From NCBI GenBank assembly GCA_900107185.1, contig FNPA01000002.1:212069-276068 (forward strand): 64,000 nucleotides of DNA, given 5' to 3'. Source of the stretch: Ruminococcaceae bacterium YAD3003 (GTDB lineage Bacteria > Bacillota > Clostridia > Saccharofermentanales > Saccharofermentanaceae). A program made the translations under genes and the position numbers. Under the pieces are notes generated by a model. It was not told the origin of the DNA, made no database searches, and saw only the letters and a program-made list of their open reading frames with translations. Below, piece by piece: positions 62,600-64,000 of this stretch (within the stretch, counting starts at the first letter, position 1; each line of letters begins with the position of its first letter).

Positions 62600-62668
62600 C
62601 TATTCTAATCCGGCCTGTTTCATTATGTTATGTGCGGTACCGGTCGGTAATTCCTTATGATATACATG
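62600..62668 (-). pseudogene. hicA: hicA remnant (C-terminal 22 codons)
   Basis: Read on the minus strand this encodes HVYH then KELPTGTAHNIMKQAGLE and a TAG, the C-terminal end of HicA toxins (family pattern: K-E-L-x-x-G-T-x-x-x-I-x-K-Q-A-G-L). A TAG stop (62669-62671) lies directly before it, and no start codon, ribosome site or HicA N-terminal segment is found upstream. It sits 13 bp from hicB in the usual hicAB order. A near-palindromic pair of ATACGTA (62671-62677, 62681-62687) marks the break. Confidence 0.8.
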
Positions 62669-62671
62669 CTA

Positions 62672-62886
62672 TACGTAGTGATACGTATCGTCAATTGGTT
62701 TTGTGTTTGATTATTGAATTTTAAGGAATTTTATGCGTTCAAATATCCTTCTTTGATAAAAGTGATTTTTACCCCGTAAAATTGAGACTTTTAAAGAAAA
62801 ACTGATACTGATTTTTGATGAAATATATTTTCTAGGAATTCATAATATTGGCAGAAGATTTTATCCATTTGTGGAGGATTGAGAGT
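62672..62886. other. non-coding gap with a paired ATACGTA motif
   Basis: Between the hicA remnant and the next gene. Two ATACGTA copies with a 10-bp period stand at its left end, possibly an old hic operator. The rest is AT-rich; I find no gene and no convincing promoter. Confidence 0.4.
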
Positions 62887-63690
62887 ATGAATAGAATCGT
62901 ACTTCCTATGAAAGTTCATGCTGTAAAGCTCGAATATAGAAGACAACTTTTACTTAGTATTCCAAACGGATATTTTAAGTCAATCAAAGGCAGAAACTAT
63001 GTGTTGATTACTTATGATCCTGATATGCCTAATATAAGCAAAAGTCATCCCAGGCGTTTGATTGTAACAACGAAATTAGGACGTATATATTCTGAGAAAA
63101 TACGTGAGTATCTGAAGATTAAAGCAGAGTACGATTCCTTATTTATTGAATGGAAATCAAGATATCAGTCTAATCCGCCATATGTCAGATTTCCTGTGAA
63201 ACAATTCTATGATCCTCATCAGATGAACAATGAATTCTTCAGAAGACAAATTGCTAATACTGGTAATTATGTTCCGGATAATCCGACTATGAGTGAACAC
63301 GGAATATTTAAATCTAAGAATGAGCAGATGAGTGCAGATTTACTAACACGTTTGGATATTCCGTTTAAGTACGAGACTTCTGTTTATCTCCAAGAGATTG
63401 ATGAGACTATCAATCCTGATTATCTTGTTAATTTCTATGAGATCGACAGATGTGCTTATCTTGAGATTCTAGGTTTAAGCGACAAGCTAAAGTACTCTGT
63501 TACTACCGCAACAAAGATATACGGTTTTTCTAAGCAACAGTATAGACCAGGCAGGGAGATCATATACATATTTCTCTACGATAAATATAATTTCGATGAA
63601 GAGTACTTTATTGTCCAGGTTTTATCCGCTTATGACAGTATGATTCCGGATAGTGCACTGGTGTGGGATGCTGGTTCTCAAGCTATTTGA
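62887..63690 (+). CDS. hypothetical protein, possible nuclease-like fold
   Basis: A 267-residue protein I do not recognise. ATG 62887 has GGAGG (62873-62877) 9 bp upstream. The N-terminal half is basic; the C-terminal half contains NEQMSADLLTRLDIPFKYETSVYLQEIDETINPDYLVNFYEIDRCAYLEILG, in which an early Glu, the PD of NPDYLV and a later E-x-L-G are spaced roughly as in PD-(D/E)XK nucleases, though the expected lysine is not obvious. The link to nucleases is weak inference. It stands alone between the degraded hic locus and the structured repeats at the window edge. Confidence 0.7.
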   Translation: MNRIVLPMKVHAVKLEYRRQLLLSIPNGYFKSIKGRNYVLITYDPDMPNISKSHPRRLIVTTKLGRIYSEKIREYLKIKAEYDSLFIEWKSRYQSNPPYVRFPVKQFYDPHQMNNEFFRRQIANTGNYVPDNPTMSEHGIFKSKNEQMSADLLTRLDIPFKYETSVYLQEIDETINPDYLVNFYEIDRCAYLEILGLSDKLKYSVTTATKIYGFSKQQYRPGREIIYIFLYDKYNFDEEYFIVQVLSAYDSMIPDSALVWDAGSQAI

Positions 63691-63705
63691 ATAATCGATA
63701 TTATT

Positions 63706-63833
63706 CGCAACTCGCCTAAAGACCAAAAACAGAGCGGCAGGATGTAGTCAAGGCCGAAGCATTCGAAGAATGTGACGTAAGTCAGCCTTGACGGCTATCA
63801 TGCCGTTCTGTAAAAAGAGTCTGGCGAGTTGCG
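63706..63833. other. 128-bp nested palindrome
   Basis: Four perfect or near-perfect stems lie one inside another: CGCAACTCGCC/GGCGAGTTGCG (63706-63716, 63823-63833), ACAGAGCGGCA/TGCCGTTCTGT (63729-63739, 63801-63811, one G-T), GTCAAGGC/GCCTTGAC (63747-63754, 63785-63792) and CATTC/GAATG (63760-63764, 63768-63772) around GAA. Unpaired stretches separate them on both sides. It has no T-run at its end. It may be a structured RNA or a small palindromic mobile element. Confidence 0.75.
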
Positions 63834-63863
63834 ATTATATTTAGGTCTGTTTGTGTTTAAAAA

Positions 63864-64000
63864 ATGAGTTAAAAAGTGCGTCAGACAACGCATGCTTTGA
63901 CGCATTTTCGAGTGTTAGACAGGATAGATGAGTTAAAAAGTGCGTCAGGCAACACATGTTTTGACGCACTTTCGAGTGTTAGACAGGATAGATTGGTTAA
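63864..64000. repeat. tandem 64-bp hairpin repeats, cut by the window end
   Basis: Two full units (63864-63927 and 63928-63991) differ at 4 of 64 positions, and the first 9 bases of a probable third follow. Each unit holds AAAGTGCGTCA and its inverse complement, forming an 11-bp stem around 14 nt. Three of the four differences keep pairing (G-T to G-C in the stem; GCATGC to ACATGT in the loop). There are no CRISPR-like spacers. Confidence 0.85.

Noticed and set aside
63706..63833. Integron attC site
   Set aside because: The ends do not fit the RYYYAAC and GTTRRRY core sites, and no integrase is present.
63864..64000. CRISPR array
   Set aside because: The units are contiguous 64-bp repeats without unique spacers, and no cas genes are near.

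Overview
The window looks like chromosome of a low- to mid-GC anaerobic Bacillota, most likely class Clostridia of a gut or rumen type. The reasons are strong AGGAGG-type ribosome sites with frequent TTG/GTG starts, the cysS-mrnC-rlmB order, a LoaP-type NusG paralogue, ChW repeats, PepV, and a two-FAD-protein/DUF1667 glycerol-3-phosphate dehydrogenase locus. I cannot name the genus.

Layout. 1-0.8 kb: the end of a YraN-family gene and a BrnT/BrnA toxin-antitoxin pair. 1-17 kb: housekeeping genes (aspartate-type aminotransferase and purB; a structured leader with a 38-codon ORF ahead of cysS-mrnC-rlmB-lipoprotein; tyrosine phosphatase; tRNA-Arg; nicotinamidase-like hydrolase; trigger factor; acyltransferase; argJ with a promoter and ARG box; tRNA-His/Gln/Lys; an NlpC/P60 wall hydrolase; pepV). 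17-50 kb: a large cell-surface polysaccharide region. It starts from a good promoter with a Wzz-like co-polymerase, a 4,6-dehydratase, a DegT aminotransferase and a short phosphoglycosyl transferase. It continues with LoaP and a leader hairpin, then a second, full-length phosphoglycosyl transferase and an AT-rich block of glycosyltransferases, Wzy, pyruvyltransferase, Wzx and rfbDCA, closed by a terminator. After it come an L,D-transpeptidase with six ChW repeats, a D-lactate dehydrogenase, a 6.5-kb cassette (more glycosyltransferases, a second Wzx, a HigB/HigA-ImmA toxin-antitoxin locus) bracketed by near-identical direct repeats, and a second polymerase-like membrane protein overlapping a solute-binding lipoprotein.

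50-64 kb: an anaerobic glycerol-3-phosphate dehydrogenase-like operon (GlpA-like, GlpB-like, DUF1667); a choline activation locus (wHTH-LicC-LicA fusion, second LicC, BCCT transporter); a zinc-ribbon membrane protein; an operon of unknown purpose (metallophosphoesterase, SDR epimerase, nucleotidyltransferase-like protein, Rossmann dehydrogenase-like protein); a HicB antitoxin whose HicA partner has decayed to about 22 codons; an unrecognised gene; and, at the right edge, a 128-bp nested palindrome followed by tandem 64-bp hairpin repeats.

How the parts may work together (inference): the surface region supplies two initiating transferases, two flippases and two polymerase candidates, so it may make two polymers, with LoaP carrying RNA polymerase through the long second unit. 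The choline-activation genes and the unknown 58.5-62.2 kb operon probably supply activated decorations. The least explained elements are that operon, the polymerase/lipoprotein pair, the cysS leader ORF and the right-edge repeat structures.
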